In this document: in pieces, positions 18,993 to 28,883 of the stretch | Layout of the letters: each line of letters begins with the position of its first letter | How positions within the stretch are numbered: position 1 is the first letter of the stretch | Assembly: GCF_002803605.1 (NCBI RefSeq) | Contig: NZ_PHRG01000003.1 | Location: 372,001-436,000, forward strand | Origin: Acinetobacter pseudolwoffii | GTDB taxonomy: Bacteria; Pseudomonadota; Gammaproteobacteria; Pseudomonadales; Moraxellaceae | Direction of reading: 5' to 3' | DNA: 64,000 bases | Notes under the pieces: model-generated | Seen by the model: only the letters and a program-made list of their open reading frames with translations | Told to the model about the DNA's origin: nothing | The model's database searches: none | Program-made: the position numbers and the translations under genes

Positions 18993-20198
18993 ATGAAAAA
19001 CGCATATATTATCGATGCCATCCGTACCCCATTCGGCCGTTATGCAGGTGGCCTCGCTCCTGTTCGTACTGATGATCTCGGTGCACTTCCAATCAAAGCC
19101 TTAATAGAACGTAATCCATCGGTAAACTGGGAACAGGTCGATGATGTGATCTATGGCTGTGCCAACCAGGCCGGTGAAGATAACCGTAACGTTGGCCGTA
19201 TGTCAGCGCTGCTTGCAGGTGTGCCTTATCAAGTGCCTGCAACTACAGTCAACCGCCTATGTGGTTCATCGCTAGATACTATCTCCATGGCTGCACGTGC
19301 GATTAAAGCGGGTGAAGCCCATCTGATTATTGCCGGTGGTGTCGAGTCAATGTCTCGTGCACCCTTTGTCATGGGTAAATCAGAAACCGCCTATGGCCGT
19401 AGTCAGAAAATCGAAGATACCACCATGGGCTGGCGTTTCATTAACCCGAAACTCAAAGACATGTACGGCGTAGAAACCATGCCGCAAACGGCTGAAAATG
19501 TCGCTGAACAGTTTGGGATTAACCGTGAAGATCAGGACAAATTTGCCCTGAGCAGCCAGCAACGTACAGCCGCAGCACAAGCCAAGGGTTTCTTTGATAA
19601 AGAAATCATTCCGGTGGTGATTCCACAACGTAAAGGCGATCCGGTGGTCGTAGATAAAGATGAACATCCACGTGCCTCTACAACAGCAGAAGCTCTGGCA
19701 AAACTAAAACCTGTGGTAAAAGCAGATGGTACAGTTACAGCCGGTAATGCTTCAGGCATTAACGATGGTGCTGCCGCCCTACTGATCGCGTCTGATGAAG
19801 CGATTGCGCAATACGGTTTAAAACCACGTGCCAAAATTATTGGCTCAACTGTTGTGGGTGTTGAGCCGCGCATCATGGGCTTTGGTCCGGCACCTGCCAT
19901 CAAAAAGCTACTTGCTCAAACCGGCTTAACGCTAGAGCAGATGGATGTGATCGAACTGAATGAAGCTTTTGCGGCCCAAGCACTGGCATGTACCCGTGAT
20001 CTAGGCATTGAAGACGGCTCAGAAAAAGTCAATCCGAACGGTGGCGCAATTGCATTGGGTCATCCACTCGGCGCCTCTGGTGCACGTCTGGTGACCACTG
20101 CCTTGAACCAGCTGGAACAAACTGGCGGTCAATATGCACTATGTTCAATGTGTATTGGTGTCGGTCAAGGTATTGCTTTGATTATCGAACGCGTCTAA
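18993..20198 (+). CDS. catF: 3-oxoadipyl-CoA thiolase
   Basis: Last step of the beta-ketoadipate pathway, cleaving 3-oxoadipyl-CoA to succinyl-CoA and acetyl-CoA. I begin at [20 protein letters not shown], giving 401 residues; a start 16 codons earlier would lie inside the repeat and is not conserved in the family. The active-site cysteine is C90 in [10 protein letters not shown]. The other catalytic residues lie in [11 protein letters not shown] and [10 protein letters not shown]. The gene is flanked on both sides by inverted copies of a G/C-rich repeat. Confidence 0.94.
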   Translation: MKNAYIIDAIRTPFGRYAGGLAPVRTDDLGALPIKALIERNPSVNWEQVDDVIYGCANQAGEDNRNVGRMSALLAGVPYQVPATTVNRLCGSSLDTISMAARAIKAGEAHLIIAGGVESMSRAPFVMGKSETAYGRSQKIEDTTMGWRFINPKLKDMYGVETMPQTAENVAEQFGINREDQDKFALSSQQRTAAAQAKGFFDKEIIPVVIPQRKGDPVVVDKDEHPRASTTAEALAKLKPVVKADGTVTAGNASGINDGAAALLIASDEAIAQYGLKPRAKIIGSTVVGVEPRIMGFGPAPAIKKLLAQTGLTLEQMDVIELNEAFAAQALACTRDLGIEDGSEKVNPNGGAIALGHPLGASGARLVTTALNQLEQTGGQYALCSMCIGVGQGIALIIERV

Positions 20199-20223
20199 AA
20201 GCACGATCACTTAATAAAAATTT

Positions 20224-20261
20224 CCCCTCCCTTTTTTAAAGGGAGGTCGGGAGGGATTTTA
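20224..20261. repeat. REP-like palindromic repeat between catF and catD
   Basis: CCCTCCCTTT and AAAGGGAGG form a hairpin, followed by GGGAGGTCGGGAGGGATTTT, the inverted partner of the sequence after catJ. The right edge abuts the catD ATG, so the repeat itself supplies the GGAGGG ribosome-binding site. Confidence 0.75.
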
Positions 20262-21041
20262 ATGCCAACATTTACATCTAACGATGCACAAATTAATTAC
20301 CAGACTTTTGGGGATACCTCTAAGCCTGCAATTGTGTTCTCCAATTCATTGGGCACCAAATTCAGCATGTGGCAGCCACAAATTGAATTTTTCCAGAAAG
20401 ATTATTTCGTGGTGTGTTATGACACCCGTGGTCACGGTGGCTCGAGCGCACCACAAGGGCCATATACCCTGGATCAACTGGGTCAAGATGTAGTGAATCT
20501 ACTGGATCATTTAAATATCCAGAAAGCTGCTTTCTGTGGCATTTCCATGGGTGGTCTGACTGGCCAATGGCTGGCAATTAACCGCCCAGAACGCTTTAAC
20601 CAAGTGATTGTGTGTAATACGGCAGCCAAAATCGGTCAGGAACAGGCCTGGCTAGAACGTGCTGCACTGGTGCGTGAGCAAGGCTTGGCACCGATTGCAT
20701 CGACCGCAGCATCACGCTGGTTTACCGAACCCTTTATTCAAAGCAACGCAGCAATTGTTGCAGAACTTTCAAACGACCTTGGAGCTGGCAGCCCGGAAGG
20801 TTATGCGAGTTGCTGTGAAGCTTTGGCTAAAGCGGATTTACATGAACAGTTAAAGACAATTTCAGTTCCTGTATTGATTGTGGCAGGTCAGCAAGATCCT
20901 GTAACGACTGTTGCTGATGGTCAGTCGATGCAAGCCAGCATTGCCAATAGCCAACTGTTTGAAATCAATGCATCGCATATTTCCAATGTCGAGCAACCTG
21001 AAGCGTTCAATCAGGCAGTTCAGGCATTTATTGCAGCTTAA
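20262..21041 (+). CDS. catD: 3-oxoadipate enol-lactonase
   Basis: Hydrolyses 3-oxoadipate enol-lactone, the CatC product, to 3-oxoadipate. The 259-residue alpha/beta hydrolase has the oxyanion-hole region SNSLGTK, nucleophile S95 in CGISMGG, and histidine in INASHISNVEQP. It is the last gene of the catabolic series and ends at a strong terminator. Confidence 0.93.
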   Translation: MPTFTSNDAQINYQTFGDTSKPAIVFSNSLGTKFSMWQPQIEFFQKDYFVVCYDTRGHGGSSAPQGPYTLDQLGQDVVNLLDHLNIQKAAFCGISMGGLTGQWLAINRPERFNQVIVCNTAAKIGQEQAWLERAALVREQGLAPIASTAASRWFTEPFIQSNAAIVAELSNDLGAGSPEGYASCCEALAKADLHEQLKTISVPVLIVAGQQDPVTTVADGQSMQASIANSQLFEINASHISNVEQPEAFNQAVQAFIAA

Positions 21042-21051
21042 ACTGCTCAAA

Positions 21052-21094
21052 AAAAGAAAAAAGCCACTGATCATCATCAGTGGCTTTTTTTTAT
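21052..21094. terminator. Bidirectional intrinsic terminator after catD
   Basis: AAAAGCCACTGATGA-type arms (AAAAAAGCCACTGAT and ATCAGTGGCTTTTTTT) form a strong stem between catD and the convergent DMT transporter gene. It closes the cat-ben transcription unit. Confidence 0.88.
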
Positions 21095-21110
21095 CAAGAT
21101 GGAGTCAGCA

Positions 21111-21998
21111 TTAAGCCCAAATGACCAAAATCGCAGCGATCACCACCAAGCCCAACCCCCAATGTTCGGCACGTGCCAGTTTCTCCTTAAAGAAATATGC
21201 AGAAATCAGCATACTAAATAAAATCTCGATTTGACCTAGTGTTTTGACAATGGGCACACTCATCATGCTCATGGCAGTAAACCAGCCCAGCGATGCCATA
21301 AAGCTGCACACGCTGACTTTAAAGGTTAATCTCAAGCGTTGCCACATGGCCACTAAAGTCTGGCGGCTAAATAGACTCAGATAGATCAGCATACTGATGC
21401 ATTGAAAACTGATGACCATCAGCAGTACCCATGCAGCACGATGGACAGTTGGCAATGTGCTTAGCTCCAGACTCGCCTCCCTGACCAAGAGTGAGGTAAT
21501 CGCAAAACTTAAGCCGCTGCCGATTCCAATCGCTAAGGTCTGGGCAGAAAATTCGCTGATCTGCTGGCCTTTACTCAGCAAGAACACGGCATAAGCACCG
21601 AGTACCACACCGATCCAGGCCAGTACCGATAAATGATCGGCTAAAAACACGACACCAATGACGGCGGCAAGAATGGCTTCACTTTTAGCCAAACCGACCC
21701 CAATCGCATAATTTTTTTGTTGAAACAGCTTCACCATCAAGGCAGTCGCTAAAATCTGGCTTGAACCAGCAATCACAATATAGACCCAAAACCTGGGAGT
21801 AAAATGGATAATATTTTCAACGGGCTTGAAGTGATAAAGACTGGACAGATAGATTATTGCAAAGGGCAAGGCAAAGATAAACCGTGCCAGCGTGACCCCC
21901 CAAACATCGACCGTAGTGCTCAGCTGTTTTTGAAATGCATTGCGCCATGCCTGCATAAATGCAGCCATTAAGGTGAAAAAGATCCAGCTGATTGCCAT
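21111..21998 (-). CDS. EamA/DMT-family membrane transporter
   Basis: A 295-residue inner-membrane protein with about ten hydrophobic segments in two five-segment halves, the pattern of EamA drug/metabolite transporters. The N-terminus is MAISWIFFTLMAAFMQAWRN; the second half contains LGQIEILFSMLISAYFFKEKL, the usual EamA end signature. It reads towards the cat-ben terminator and is not part of that operon. The substrate is unknown. Confidence 0.8.
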   Translation of the reverse strand: MAISWIFFTLMAAFMQAWRNAFQKQLSTTVDVWGVTLARFIFALPFAIIYLSSLYHFKPVENIIHFTPRFWVYIVIAGSSQILATALMVKLFQQKNYAIGVGLAKSEAILAAVIGVVFLADHLSVLAWIGVVLGAYAVFLLSKGQQISEFSAQTLAIGIGSGLSFAITSLLVREASLELSTLPTVHRAAWVLLMVISFQCISMLIYLSLFSRQTLVAMWQRLRLTFKVSVCSFMASLGWFTAMSMMSVPIVKTLGQIEILFSMLISAYFFKEKLARAEHWGLGLVVIAAILVIWA

Positions 21999-22114
21999 AA
22001 AATGATTTGCATATATAACAAAAGTGAACCAATTCTAAGCCTAAGTAAAAGGCATGACTAATTAAAAATGGAATGAAGGTGAATAGCGGAAAGTTTGGAT
22101 TGTTTTTAGATGGT

Positions 22115-22561
22115 TTAAATTTCAGCTAAGTAGTCTTTTCGCATGGGAATAAAACGAATGCCATTTTCCTCAGTGTATTCGCCCATTTCAACAAAACCGA
22201 AGCGTTTATAAATATCCAAAGCATATAAACTGGATTTTACAGTAATAGATTGATGACCTTGGCTACGAATCTGATTTTCTAAAAAGCGCCACATTTGGCG
22301 ACCGTAACCTTGACCTTGATAAGCCTTATTCAAGAAAAAATGCATGAAATGTGCCGGCGCTATATAAGCCACAACACCGACTATTCTGCGGTCAATTTCA
22401 GCCACATAATAATAAATATCTGGCCGTTCAAAAATGGTTTGAATCGCTTCAGCTTTAAAACGTAAGCGTCCCTCTTCTGCCGTAGTGACAGCCTCTACAA
22501 ATGGTGCAATGACTTCTACGATAGCAGATGTATCCTGAACAGTAGCTTTTCTAATTTTCAT
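22115..22561 (-). CDS. GNAT-family N-acetyltransferase
   Basis: A 148-residue protein with the single-domain GNAT fold. It has MKIRKATVQDTSAIVEVI at the start, the acetyl-CoA loop KAYQGQGYGRQMW (Q-x-x-G-x-G/A) near residue 83, and the C-terminal ALDIYKRFGFVEMGEY typical of the family. It is a monocistronic gene; the acceptor substrate cannot be told from sequence. Confidence 0.82.
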   Translation of the reverse strand: MKIRKATVQDTSAIVEVIAPFVEAVTTAEEGRLRFKAEAIQTIFERPDIYYYVAEIDRRIVGVVAYIAPAHFMHFFLNKAYQGQGYGRQMWRFLENQIRSQGHQSITVKSSLYALDIYKRFGFVEMGEYTEENGIRFIPMRKDYLAEI

Positions 22562-22806
22562 ATTATTTTAAATTTCACCTTAACCTGGCTTTGTTGCAAA
22601 AACAGATCATCTGTCAATTTTTATTTCTCTAAGCAATCTTTTTCTATTAAAAATAACGAGTTATTTAGCTCACAATATAATGCCAAGCATCCTCCATTTA
22701 CAATTCAGCCATATAGAGTTTTTATTAAAATTTTTATGATGTTATTACAATAGGATGAAATTTAGGTAGGCATTCTAGACAGTTTGCTTCCCTACAGGGA
22801 GTTTAG

Positions 22807-23883
22807 ATGAAACATTTTGAATGCGCCGTCTGCCAGCAACAGCTATTTTTTTACAAATCAGTCTGTGATCATTGTATGTCACCAATCGGCTATGTCGCTT
22901 CGGAAAAAGAATTGTGCGCATTTAAAAAGCAGAGTGCTGATCAATGGATTCCAGTCTCCAAAAGTTATCAGCATGCCAGTTATAAACCCTGTCATAACTA
23001 TACGCACTATCAGGTATGTAACTGGATGATTCCCAGTAATGAAGATGAAGATTTTTGTGAGTCCTGTCAACTCACTCATGTGATTCCTGATCTGGAAAAT
23101 TCAGAGAACCTGATTTACTGGTTTCGACTGGAAGAGGCCAAACGCCGCTTCCTTTATTTGGCGCAGCGTATGAACATGATGCCACGCCCCAAAAAATCTG
23201 AAGATGATCCATTTGGCCTGCGTTTTGATTTTTTACTGCCTGAAGATGATCAGCCGGTTTTGATTGGTCATGCCAATGGTGTGATTACTTTAAATGCGAT
23301 TGAAGCGGATGTGGTGTATCGTGAAACAACACGCGTGAATATGGGAGAAAATTACCGGACTTTATTGGGCCATTTTCGCCATGAAAGCGGACATTACTAT
23401 TTTGCACTGATGCAACACTTACATCCGGAACTGATTGAAGAGTTTCGTCATTATTTTGGCGATGAGCGGCAAAATTACAGTGAGGCGCTGCAAACTTATT
23501 ATAATGACGGCGCCCCGATCAACTGGCAGGAAAACTATATTAGTGCTTATGCCACCGCACATCCCTGGGAAGACTGGGCAGAAACCTGGGCGCATTATCT
23601 GCATATGATGGAAACACTGGAAACTGCTTACTATGCTGGAATCCGCGTTATTGGCAATGGTGGCTATCTGGCCAGCATGGATTTTAAAGAATGTCCAATT
23701 GGCGGACAGGACGTTGAACATATTCTTGCAAACTGGGTTACCTTAACCTTTAATTTAAATGCCTTGAACCGTTGTATGGGTCTGGAAGATGCCTACCCAT
23801 TCAAGCTGACCGAAGCGGTAAAAGACAAGCTTCGATTTATACATCGGCATGTACTGGAAAAAGTTTTTAAATCATCCAAATGA
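22807..23883 (+). CDS. Putative zinc-dependent metallopeptidase with N-terminal zinc ribbon
   Basis: A 358-residue cytoplasmic protein. The first 95 residues hold paired cysteines (CAVCQQ, CDHCMS, then CNW and CESCQ), which look like zinc-ribbon knuckles. The central part has GHFRHESGHYYF, an H-E-x-x-H metalloprotease motif, and a downstream HPWEDWAETWAHYLH that could give the third ligand. This matches the family annotated as putative zinc-binding metallopeptidase. GGGAG before the ATG supports the start. Substrate and role are unknown. Confidence 0.75.
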   Translation: MKHFECAVCQQQLFFYKSVCDHCMSPIGYVASEKELCAFKKQSADQWIPVSKSYQHASYKPCHNYTHYQVCNWMIPSNEDEDFCESCQLTHVIPDLENSENLIYWFRLEEAKRRFLYLAQRMNMMPRPKKSEDDPFGLRFDFLLPEDDQPVLIGHANGVITLNAIEADVVYRETTRVNMGENYRTLLGHFRHESGHYYFALMQHLHPELIEEFRHYFGDERQNYSEALQTYYNDGAPINWQENYISAYATAHPWEDWAETWAHYLHMMETLETAYYAGIRVIGNGGYLASMDFKECPIGGQDVEHILANWVTLTFNLNALNRCMGLEDAYPFKLTEAVKDKLRFIHRHVLEKVFKSSK

Positions 23884-23918
23884 TCTTTAAACGACAAAAA
23901 AATGGATGTAATCAAATG

Positions 23919-23950
23919 AATAAAGCCCGTATACAACGGGCTCTATTTGA
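23919..23950. terminator. Bidirectional intrinsic terminator
   Basis: AGCCCGT and ACGGGCT form a 7-bp stem with A/T-rich flanks, between the metallopeptidase and the convergent CoA-transferase gene. Confidence 0.7.
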
Positions 23951-23971
23951 TGATCAATGCGATTAAACGTA

Positions 23972-25468
23972 TTAAGCGGTTTTCATTGAACCGGTTTCTT
24001 CAAATTGGGCATGCCAAGACAAAGCTTCATTCAATAAATGCGGTGTCTGACCACCACGCGCACAGGCACGCTCAAAATAATGATTTAAACTTTCGCGGTA
24101 ATCTGGATGAGCACAGATATCGATAATCTTGCGGGCACGTTCACGCGGTGCCAAACCACGCAGATCTGCTAAACCTTGCTCAGTCACCAGAATATCAACG
24201 TCATGATCGGTATGGTCGGTATGGCTGACTAGGGGAACGACTGAAGAAATCGCACCACCTTTGGCATAGGATTTGGTCACAAAGATGGCAATATGCGCAT
24301 GACGGGTAAAATCTCCCGAGCCTCCAATACCGTTCATCATCTTGGTTCCAGTAACATGGGTTGAATTCACATTTCCGTAAATATCAAACTCAAGTGCTGT
24401 ATTAATCGCAATAATCCCGAGACGGCGAATCAGTTCAGGATTATTGGAAAGTTCCTGTGGACGCAAGACAATTTTATCTTTGTATCGATCAAAATTGTTC
24501 ATCACTCGTGCGGCACAGTCATCGGTCAGGGTCATGGAGCAACCTGAAGCAAAGGTCATCTTGCCTGAATCGATAAGCTGGAAAGTGCAATCCTGCAAGA
24601 CTTCAGAATACATTTCCAGATTATTGAAATTGGAATGTTCGAAGCCGGCAAAGACCGCATTGGCCACGGAGCCCACACCGGATTGCAGCGGCCCCAGATT
24701 TTCAGGTAAACGCCCTGCTGCCACTTCCTGTTCAAAGAAATGAATCAGGTGACTGGCAATCGCCAGCGTTTCTTGATCCGGTTCGTCCATGCCAAAGGAA
24801 GTGTCTGGAATCTCATTGATGACAATCGCAGAAATTTTTTCAGGTGCAACATGAATCCCGATTGTTCCAATTTTGTCACTGGCTTGAGTCAGAGGAATTG
24901 GCTCGCGGTTTGGGCGCGCTTGAGGTACATAGATATCGTGAACACCTTCTAGTACGGGATTAATCGTCATATCAATTTCAATAATGACCCGATCTGCCAT
25001 TTCGATGAAATTTGCAGAATTTCCGCAAGAGCCTGTCGGAATAATCTGACCGTCTTCAGTAATCGCAGTTGCAGCAATTACAGCCACATTAATCGCTGGC
25101 AAGTTTTTATGACGGATATTATCGGCCAGTTCAGAGAGATGCTGATCGACATACATCACTTCACCGGCATTAATCGCTTTACGTAAAGAAGGATCTGCCT
25201 GATAAGGATAACGGCGGGTTATGACATGTGCTTCATTGAGTTTTCCATCAATCCGGTTCCCCAGACTTGCACCTGTCGCCAAGGTAATATGAATTGGATA
25301 CTTCTGTGCATATTCAGCCAAGGCCAAAGGCACAGTTTTCGCTTCACCTGCCCCCCCAAAACCACTTAAACCAACTACATCGCCATCTTGAATCAGTTGT
25401 AGTGCTTTTTCGACAGATACGACTTTATCTTGTAATGGGAGCAAACGAATGCGCTCTAAACCGTTCAT
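23972..25468 (-). CDS. Acetyl-CoA hydrolase/transferase family protein (succinyl-CoA:acetate CoA-transferase-like)
   Basis: Class I CoA-transferase of about 498 residues, taking the ATG at MNGLERIRLLPLQDKVVS. The front half has DVVGLSGFGGAGEAKTVPLAL. The second half has GPLQSGVGSVANAVFAG, and EMYSEVLQD carries the likely catalytic glutamate. Proteins of this type exchange CoA between acetate or short acids and succinyl-CoA. It is downstream of a thiolase and an acyl-CoA dehydrogenase in the same direction, so it may recycle CoA from beta-oxidation products. Hydrolase and transferase activity cannot be separated by reading alone. Confidence 0.85.
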   Translation of the reverse strand: MNGLERIRLLPLQDKVVSVEKALQLIQDGDVVGLSGFGGAGEAKTVPLALAEYAQKYPIHITLATGASLGNRIDGKLNEAHVITRRYPYQADPSLRKAINAGEVMYVDQHLSELADNIRHKNLPAINVAVIAATAITEDGQIIPTGSCGNSANFIEMADRVIIEIDMTINPVLEGVHDIYVPQARPNREPIPLTQASDKIGTIGIHVAPEKISAIVINEIPDTSFGMDEPDQETLAIASHLIHFFEQEVAAGRLPENLGPLQSGVGSVANAVFAGFEHSNFNNLEMYSEVLQDCTFQLIDSGKMTFASGCSMTLTDDCAARVMNNFDRYKDKIVLRPQELSNNPELIRRLGIIAINTALEFDIYGNVNSTHVTGTKMMNGIGGSGDFTRHAHIAIFVTKSYAKGGAISSVVPLVSHTDHTDHDVDILVTEQGLADLRGLAPRERARKIIDICAHPDYRESLNHYFERACARGGQTPHLLNEALSWHAQFEETGSMKTA

Positions 25469-25585
25469 AAAAAATCTCAAAAATATAAAATAAAGAGGCG
25501 TCTGCTCCTGGTGAACCAAGAGCATTAGCGTCTAAATCAATCAATAATTAATTTTGCTAATTCGAGCATTGAATTTTGGCTGGAC

Positions 25586-26755
25586 TTAAACCAGCTCCAC
25601 TGCAATCGCAGTTGCTTCACCGCCACCGATACACAGTGCGGCAATGCCTTTCTTGCCACCAGTACGTTTTAAGGCATGAATCAAGGTCACAATAATACGG
25701 GAACCAGAAGACCCCAGTGGATGACCGAGCGCACATGCGCCACCGTTGATGTTGACTTTTGCAGTATCCAGTTTAAAGCCATCAATGGCTAGCATCGTCA
25801 CCATGGCAAAAGCCTCATTGATTTCCCAGAGGTCAACATCGGCGGCATCCCAACCGGTTTTTTTCAGCACTTTTTCAATCGCACCGACAGGTGCAATGGT
25901 GAATTCCGAAGGATGCTGCGAATGGCTGGCATAGGCCAGAATATTAGCCAGGGGTTTTAAGTTACGCTGTGCAGCAATTTCACTAGAGGTGACCACCAGT
26001 GCTGAAGCACCGTCTGAAATTGAACTGGCATTTGCTGCGGTAATGGTTCCGTCTTTTTTGAAGGCTGGACGCAAGCTTGGAATTTTGTCTGTTTTGGCAT
26101 TTAAAGGTTGTTCATCCTGCTCAACCACTACATCGCCTTTACGGTTACTGACAGTGACTGCTACGATTTCATCTTTAAAGAAGCCTTGCTGAACAGCCGT
26201 CACCGCTTTGTTTAATGAGCCAATGGCATAATCGTCCTGCTGTTCGCGGGTATAGCCTTTTTTATCTGCCATTTCCTGTGCCAGAATTCCCATCGACAGA
26301 CCTGTTTCTGCATCTTCCAGCCCTTCCTGGAACATGTGATCCGTGACTTTGCCATGTCCCATACGGAAACCGGCACGTGCCTTGTCCATCAAATATGGCG
26401 CATTAGACATAGATTCCATGCCACCTGCGATCACAATTTCAGCCGAACCCGCTTTGATTGCATCTGCTGCCTGCATCACCGCTTTCATGCCTGAGCCACA
26501 GATTTTATTGATCGTGGTGGCACCTGTTGAATCCGGTAAGCCGGCTTGACGCATGGCCTGACGTGCCGGGCCCTGTTTTAAACCCGCCGGCAGTACACAG
26601 CCCATAATGACTTCATCAATATCATTTGCAGTTAAACCTGCACGAGCTACAGCTTCCTTGATCGCCACAGCACCCAAATCAGGCGCCGTACAGCTTGAAA
26701 GTGAGCCTTGAAAACCACCCATTGCGGTACGTACAGCTTCTACAATTACAATCAT
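25586..26755 (-). CDS. Acetyl-CoA C-acetyltransferase (thiolase)
   Basis: Cleaves 3-ketoacyl-CoA or condenses acetyl-CoA. From MIVIVEAVRTAMGGFQG the chain has 389 residues. Active-site C86 lies in INKICGSGMK, and the C-terminal signatures are GHPLGSSGSRI and ALCIGGGEA. In-frame ATGs lie two and up to eight codons upstream; AAGGA sits about ten bases before the chosen start, so the exact N-terminus is uncertain. It lies between the acyl-CoA dehydrogenase and the CoA-transferase in one direction, probably one transcription unit. Confidence 0.88.
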   Translation of the reverse strand: MIVIVEAVRTAMGGFQGSLSSCTAPDLGAVAIKEAVARAGLTANDIDEVIMGCVLPAGLKQGPARQAMRQAGLPDSTGATTINKICGSGMKAVMQAADAIKAGSAEIVIAGGMESMSNAPYLMDKARAGFRMGHGKVTDHMFQEGLEDAETGLSMGILAQEMADKKGYTREQQDDYAIGSLNKAVTAVQQGFFKDEIVAVTVSNRKGDVVVEQDEQPLNAKTDKIPSLRPAFKKDGTITAANASSISDGASALVVTSSEIAAQRNLKPLANILAYASHSQHPSEFTIAPVGAIEKVLKKTGWDAADVDLWEINEAFAMVTMLAIDGFKLDTAKVNINGGACALGHPLGSSGSRIIVTLIHALKRTGGKKGIAALCIGGGEATAIAVELV

Positions 26756-26840
26756 TCTCATCTCATCCTTTTTCATCATTGTTATTTAACACCGCACAGC
26801 AGAAGCTCTGCAGTGTTTGTCCTTCGCAATACTTGCCGGT

Positions 26841-28622
26841 TTAAGCCTGTGCAGTGAAATAGTCTTCAGGTAATTGCATGACCAGTTCTGCACCTGCCTG
26901 AATACGTTGAATTCGGGCACTCAAATCCGGGAGAACTTTGGCGACATAATAATTCGCCAGTACCAATTTGTTCTGGAAATAGCTATCGTCTTTCGTTGCT
27001 GCAGCTTTGCTGATACGCGCATACATATACACAAAACTGAGCAGACCCACCGCATGCAGATAATCGACCGCAATCGAGTTAGCAAAGTCCGGATTCAGTT
27101 GAGACTGCTCGACGATAAAGCTGGTGATGTCTTCCAGTTGCTGACAGGTCTCTAATGTCGCCGTTTTAATCGTCAATGAATCATCCAGACCTTGGGCGAA
27201 CTCGCGGATTTCAGCGATATACTCTGCAATATAAGCACCTTTACATTTGGTGGTTTTACGGCCAATCAGGTCAATTGCCTGCACACCATTGGTGCCTTCA
27301 TAAATTTGTGAAATGCGCAGATCGCGAATACATTGTTCCATACCCCATTCACGGATATAACCATGACCACCGAAGCACATTTGCGCTTCCAGTGCAGAAT
27401 CTAATGCTTTATCAGTCAGATATGCTTTGGCAATTGGGGTTAACAGAGCCACACGGTCGGTCGCTTTACGCACCGCTTCAGCATCGGTCGAATATTTGGT
27501 GATATCCAGCTGCTGACCGACATAGACAGCAAATGCACGAGATGCTTCATTGTTGGCGCGCACATTCAGCAACATACGGCGCACATCACCATGTACCAGA
27601 ATCGAATCGGCTGGTTTTTCCGGTGATTTCGCACCGGTCGAGGCACGTCCCTGTAAACGGTCTGTCGCATATTGTGCCGCATTCTGATAAGCAAATTCTG
27701 CCGCGCCAATGCCCTGAATTCCCATCGACAGACGTTCGTAGTTCATCATCACGAACATGCCGGCCAGTCCTTCATTTTCGTTACCGACCATATAAGCTTT
27801 GGCACCATCAAAGTTCATGACGCAGGTCGCCGAGCCTTTAATTCCCATCTTATGTTCGATTGAACCCGCAGATACTGCATTACGTTCACCGAGTGAACCA
27901 TCTGCATTCACCAGAAATTTCGGCACAATAAACAGGGAAATGCCACGTGAACCGGCGGGTGCATTTGGTGTTTTTGCCAGCACCAGATGAATGATATTTT
28001 CACTCAGGTCATGTTCACCGCTGGTAATAAAGATTTTGGTACCGCTGATGTTATAGCTGCCATCTTCATTGGGTTCAGCCTTGGTTTTGATTATGCCAAG
28101 ATCAGTACCTGAATGTGGCTCAGTCAGACACATGGTGCCCGACCATTCGCCTGTATAGAATTTTGGTAAATAGGTTTCTTTCTGTTCTTGTGAAGCACGA
28201 TCATTGATCGCCATGCCTGCACCCACGGTTAACAGCGGGTAAAGCATAAATGATGGATTGGTACTCCAGATCATTTCATCGGCCAGCACGGTCAGCATTT
28301 TTGGCATATTCTGCCCGCCCCATTCTTCACTGGCACCTAAACCTACCCAGCCACCTTCAGCAAACTGCTTAAAGGCATCTTTAAAGCCTGTAGGTGTGGT
28401 CACTTCACCATGTTTAAACTGAGCACCACCTTCTTCATCCGCAGGACGATTCAGGTCAAGAATGACATTCTTGGAAAATTTGGCCATCTCTTCCAGAATT
28501 GCATTTGCAGTTGCCATATCTAAATGTGCAAGATTTTCATTACCTTGCCAAAATTTTTCAGCTTGAAACACATCATTTAAAATAAATTCCATGTCTTTTA
28601 GCGGCGCATTATAAATAGGCAT
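26841..28622 (-). CDS. Acyl-CoA dehydrogenase, about 600-residue family with C-terminal extension
   Basis: FAD enzyme for the first beta-oxidation step. The 593 residues are longer than the classic 380, as in the AcdA/FadE-like proteobacterial group with an extra C-terminal domain. Motifs: MCLTEPHSGTDLG and ISGTKIFITSGEHD in the middle domain; CFGGHGYIREWGMEQCIRD in the C-terminal helical domain. The putative base region QIYEGTNGVQAIDLIGRK follows. AAGGAA precedes the ATG. A TetR gene is divergent from it, with a palindromic motif in between. Confidence 0.9.
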   Translation of the reverse strand: MPIYNAPLKDMEFILNDVFQAEKFWQGNENLAHLDMATANAILEEMAKFSKNVILDLNRPADEEGGAQFKHGEVTTPTGFKDAFKQFAEGGWVGLGASEEWGGQNMPKMLTVLADEMIWSTNPSFMLYPLLTVGAGMAINDRASQEQKETYLPKFYTGEWSGTMCLTEPHSGTDLGIIKTKAEPNEDGSYNISGTKIFITSGEHDLSENIIHLVLAKTPNAPAGSRGISLFIVPKFLVNADGSLGERNAVSAGSIEHKMGIKGSATCVMNFDGAKAYMVGNENEGLAGMFVMMNYERLSMGIQGIGAAEFAYQNAAQYATDRLQGRASTGAKSPEKPADSILVHGDVRRMLLNVRANNEASRAFAVYVGQQLDITKYSTDAEAVRKATDRVALLTPIAKAYLTDKALDSALEAQMCFGGHGYIREWGMEQCIRDLRISQIYEGTNGVQAIDLIGRKTTKCKGAYIAEYIAEIREFAQGLDDSLTIKTATLETCQQLEDITSFIVEQSQLNPDFANSIAVDYLHAVGLLSFVYMYARISKAAATKDDSYFQNKLVLANYYVAKVLPDLSARIQRIQAGAELVMQLPEDYFTAQA

Positions 28623-28883
28623 TCTTACATTCCTTAACTGGTGATACTCAATTCTGTTGCTGAGCGTTTTATAATCATTGATTAATGAAAATCTTTTTTA
28701 TGATTTTACTTCAATCAATGCATATCAATCGAAAATCATCATCTCGAATTAATCCAGCAGTAAATCTCATTCAACTAAATAAGCGACATAAAATTTAAAA
28801 ACCCAAGCTTTATGTCACCGTTATTTACTGAACCAAGCAGGCTTAAAATGATTCTTTATTCACCACTATAATCCTTTGCCAGG

